Shown: one piece after another, positions 61,561 through 64,000 of the stretch
How the letters are laid out: each line of letters starts with the position of its first letter
Position numbering within the stretch: position 1 is the stretch's first letter
Origin: Scortum barcoo
Lineage: Eukaryota > Chordata > Actinopteri > Centrarchiformes > Terapontidae
DNA length: 64,000 nt
Reading direction: 5' to 3'
NCBI GenBank assembly: GCA_023238725.1
Contig: CM041553.1
Location: 11,709,492-11,773,491 of the forward strand
Made by a program: the position numbers and the translations under genes
Notes under the pieces: model-generated
Database searches by the model: none
Seen by the model: only the letters and a program-made list of their open reading frames with translations
What the model was told of the DNA's origin: nothing

Positions 61561-63399
61561 GTGACAGGAATAACACAGACTTTCTAGTAGCTCTTGTTCT
61601 GCTTAGACAAACATGAAAGTTAACTGCAGTGCTTTAAGAAAACACAGAGCTTCTCTGATGTTTTCTTGGAAGAAAAAAAGAGGCCTTTTTTTTAGTGCCT
61701 GTCTTCTTGTGTTAGAATGATAAACACTTAATCCCCTGTAGGCAAGGCATGGTGTTACAGTACATTAAAAGAATATATGCAACAGGCACAAGAAACTTTT
61801 ATTTTTTTTATCTGTGGGTTCAGCATCAAAACGTCCCATGACCCTCATAATTTAAGATTTGACTGGTTTACCAATGGAAGGATGTTCTCGTAAAATATGC
61901 GTATCACACCAACTTGTTTGGGTTTGGGTCCTGGTCGTTTTATTTGAAAATTGGTGACAGCACATGCTGACAGTTTAACATCCAAAACTAGCCGGTAAAA
62001 CTTCTGTGTCTCAAAGCTGTCATTCAAAACATGTACCCTACGGCCTGTCCATCATTCAGCCCAGTATCCATTGTTATTATAATTATATGCATGAGAGTCT
62101 GAAGGCATGAGTTTACAAGTCATCATCAAACATCCAAATTGAGAGTGATTTTCCTAAAAATAAATGAGCCAGGTGAAATCAGCTTATTACAGATATATCT
62201 GGATCTGTGCATAAGTTAGCCAATAAGTGACAGTACAGAAATAACTAGGTTTGAGATATTTTAGAAACAGTGTTAACATTACTTAACTTTGTCCACCAGA
62301 GAGCACTGACAAGATCCTATTTTATCTGTTAAATGTCCCTCTTCTTTGAATATTTAAAATAGAAAAATGGATATAAGGAATCTTTATCAAGGTTGTTCAT
62401 TTATATTATGTGTCTCTGTAAAAACAAAATCGGCAAATATGGAGAGGATACTAAGCTCCCAAATGCTGATATTTATATCAACCTTGAAAAATTCACTATA
62501 GGTGAGGGTATAGTTTTTATTGACCATACCCTAACCAAGTGTTTTTCTTGCCCAACCTGAAACCTATCTTAACCATATTAAAGCATATTGTTTTCATACA
62601 TCTCAACATTTATTACCTCTGACTTAATATCCAAAAACTAAATCTCAGTTTTCATTGTTGGTGGAGGACATAAACAACGCAAAACATCTGCTGTGTGGCT
62701 AACTTTATAACTTGATATATCAAGAAAACCAGTCAAGCCTGAAGTTTGATGAGAAAAGAGAAAGTTGTCTTGTATAGATTTTTAGCTTTTGTTTTACTTT
62801 TTAATCCCCTCAGCAGGGTCTGGTAGGCTAAGATGTAACTCACTAATTATTTAGCTATGGAACTGCTGGAAGTTCTCATCTCATTTTCTAACATTATTGA
62901 CAAATATTAATAGGCTGTATAAATAAATGCCAGCATTTGGATACAAATATACAAATATTTAACAATTAATGGACATGCTCAATACCAACAGGCCGAACTC
63001 CACCAAAAATGCTGTGTAGAATATGGGAAACAACAGCGACTACTTGATCCATCTGTGTTTCAGAAGCATAATGTCTACAGTGGGCTGGCGAGAGACGCTT
63101 TGTCCCTGAGTGAAAGGATTGCTGGTGTTTAGTACTTTGGAGAGCTTGGAGCACAGTCTTGCACCTGTCTCTGCATTTAAATGAAGTCATCAAAGCAGCA
63201 CCATTAGTGGGGCTTGTTAATCACACTTTGATTTGACTGGAAGGGTTTTTATAATATTTTGGAGCACCATGAACAACCTTGAGCCGCATTGCCGGAACCT
63301 CAAGGATGCCTCGATAACGAGGCAAATTCCATGACTTCATCATGCTGGATTAATTATTGACAAATAAAAAAAAACAAGAAAATCTTGATTTTAATACAC

Positions 63400-63770
63400 C
63401 CACTATGAACTGAATTGTCTCAACAGCGATTAGATCGATTGCCATGAAAGTCGCTGATGGTCACCAGATTAGTAATGTCTTTGATGAGCCTCTGACTTTT
63501 CCTCCTGCACCATCATCAAGATGACTTTTTTGGATTTGAGTGAAATATCCTGTCAGCTGCTAGATGTTACTAATAACTTTAAAGTCGGTTTGTATATTAA
63601 TGATACCCAGATCATCTCACTTATCTGTCCCCACCACCACGTTACAATTTCAGATATTAGCATGCTATCAAGCTAAACTAAGGCAGTAAATTTCTGAATG
63701 TTAATATTTTCATTGTTAGCATGTTAGCAGGCTGATGTTGGTTCAAACCCCTGCTGTGCAGTATGCAGTT
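63400..63770 (+). repeat. GTTAGCATGCTAAC-type repeat, copy 5
   Basis: Shows ATCGATTGCCATGAAAGTCG, GAGCCTCTGACTTTTCCTCC, a TTAGCATGCTATCAAGCTAA segment and GTTAGCATGTTAGCAGGCTG. Diverged but in family order. Confidence 0.55.
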
Positions 63771-64000
63771 GTTGGCTATCTATATTGGCTGTCTATATGT
63801 TGTGGGGTTTTTTTGTTTGTTTGTTTTTTTACATTGTATCTATATAAGTTCTTCACTGTCTTTTATTTAGATAGATGAAATACTTATTACTTAAAGGGCT
63901 TTCACACACAGAACATAGTTTGAACATAGGTAAAGCCGGAGGGGCTATAATATAAAGCTGCTAACTATGATAATGACTGAATGTAGAATATATTAACAAT

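Larger units (their letters stand above)
58306..64000 (-). other. Presumed cygb intron 1 (incomplete)
   Basis: Exon 2 begins with a phase-2 acceptor, so a coding exon 1 (about 48 residues, start of the globin fold) must lie upstream. I searched this 5.7 kb by eye for the expected exon end (a codon for Arg split before FFVNF) and found none, so it is probably beyond the right edge. The stretch holds three copies of a dispersed repeat and a foldback-like sequence near 61.4 kb. Confidence 0.6.

Noticed and set aside
61364..61564. GC-rich patch considered as cygb exon 1
   Set aside because: Minus-strand frames contain stops and lack the conserved helix A/B residues. Inverted GCCGAGC units point to a repeat.
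62966..63193. 75-codon minus-strand ORF with PAHCRHYASETQMDQVVAVV
   Set aside because: Considered as cygb exon 1 or a transposase fragment. It has no globin features and I could not place it in a transposon family.
1..64000. CRISPR arrays, operons, rRNA, tRNA and viral genes
   Set aside because: None seen; the direct repeats present are microsatellites or transposon copies.

Overview
The window is vertebrate nuclear DNA, almost certainly from a teleost fish and probably a percomorph. It is AT-rich and intron-rich, has no bacterial-type operons, and holds a few short spliced exons in a sea of introns, intergenic DNA and decayed transposons. Three genes can be recognised from their exons, all on the minus strand: cygb (cytoglobin; last two exons, 55670-58305), prcd (photoreceptor disc component; complete two-exon coding region, 41189-45257) and sphk1 (sphingosine kinase 1-like; first two coding exons, 10190-25639). 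The same three genes lie close together on human 17q25, so this is a piece of a conserved vertebrate linkage group. The first coding exon of cygb appears to lie beyond the right edge, and the catalytic remainder of sphk1 beyond the left edge.

Layout from left to right: 1-10189 is sphk1 intron 2 (incomplete); 10190-10339 is sphk1 exon 2; 10340-25218 is the 14.9-kb sphk1 intron 1, with a Tc1 relic, a LINE endonuclease relic and several dispersed repeats; 25219-25639 is sphk1 exon 1, inside a CpG-rich promoter region that runs to about 25830; 25.8-38 kb is intergenic, with a Penelope-like element broken by a LINE and nested short repeats; 38070-40496 carries up to three phase-compatible candidate exons of an unidentified gene; 41189-45257 is prcd; 45.3-55.6 kb is intergenic; 55670-58305 is cygb exons 3 and 2; 58306-64000 is the presumed cygb intron 1.

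The genes are not an operon and do not act in one pathway. Sphk1 makes sphingosine-1-phosphate, Prcd is a small lipid-anchored protein of photoreceptor discs, and cytoglobin is a hexacoordinate globin. Their shared feature is genomic linkage. The most useful results are the recovery of the 46-codon prcd, which no simple ORF search would report, and a possible extra gene just downstream of it. The TE landscape (at least seven copies of one short repeat family, several others, and two clear nesting events) makes up much of the rest. I found no new biological system that I could defend. Repeat family assignments come from recognising sequence patterns by eye, without a database search.
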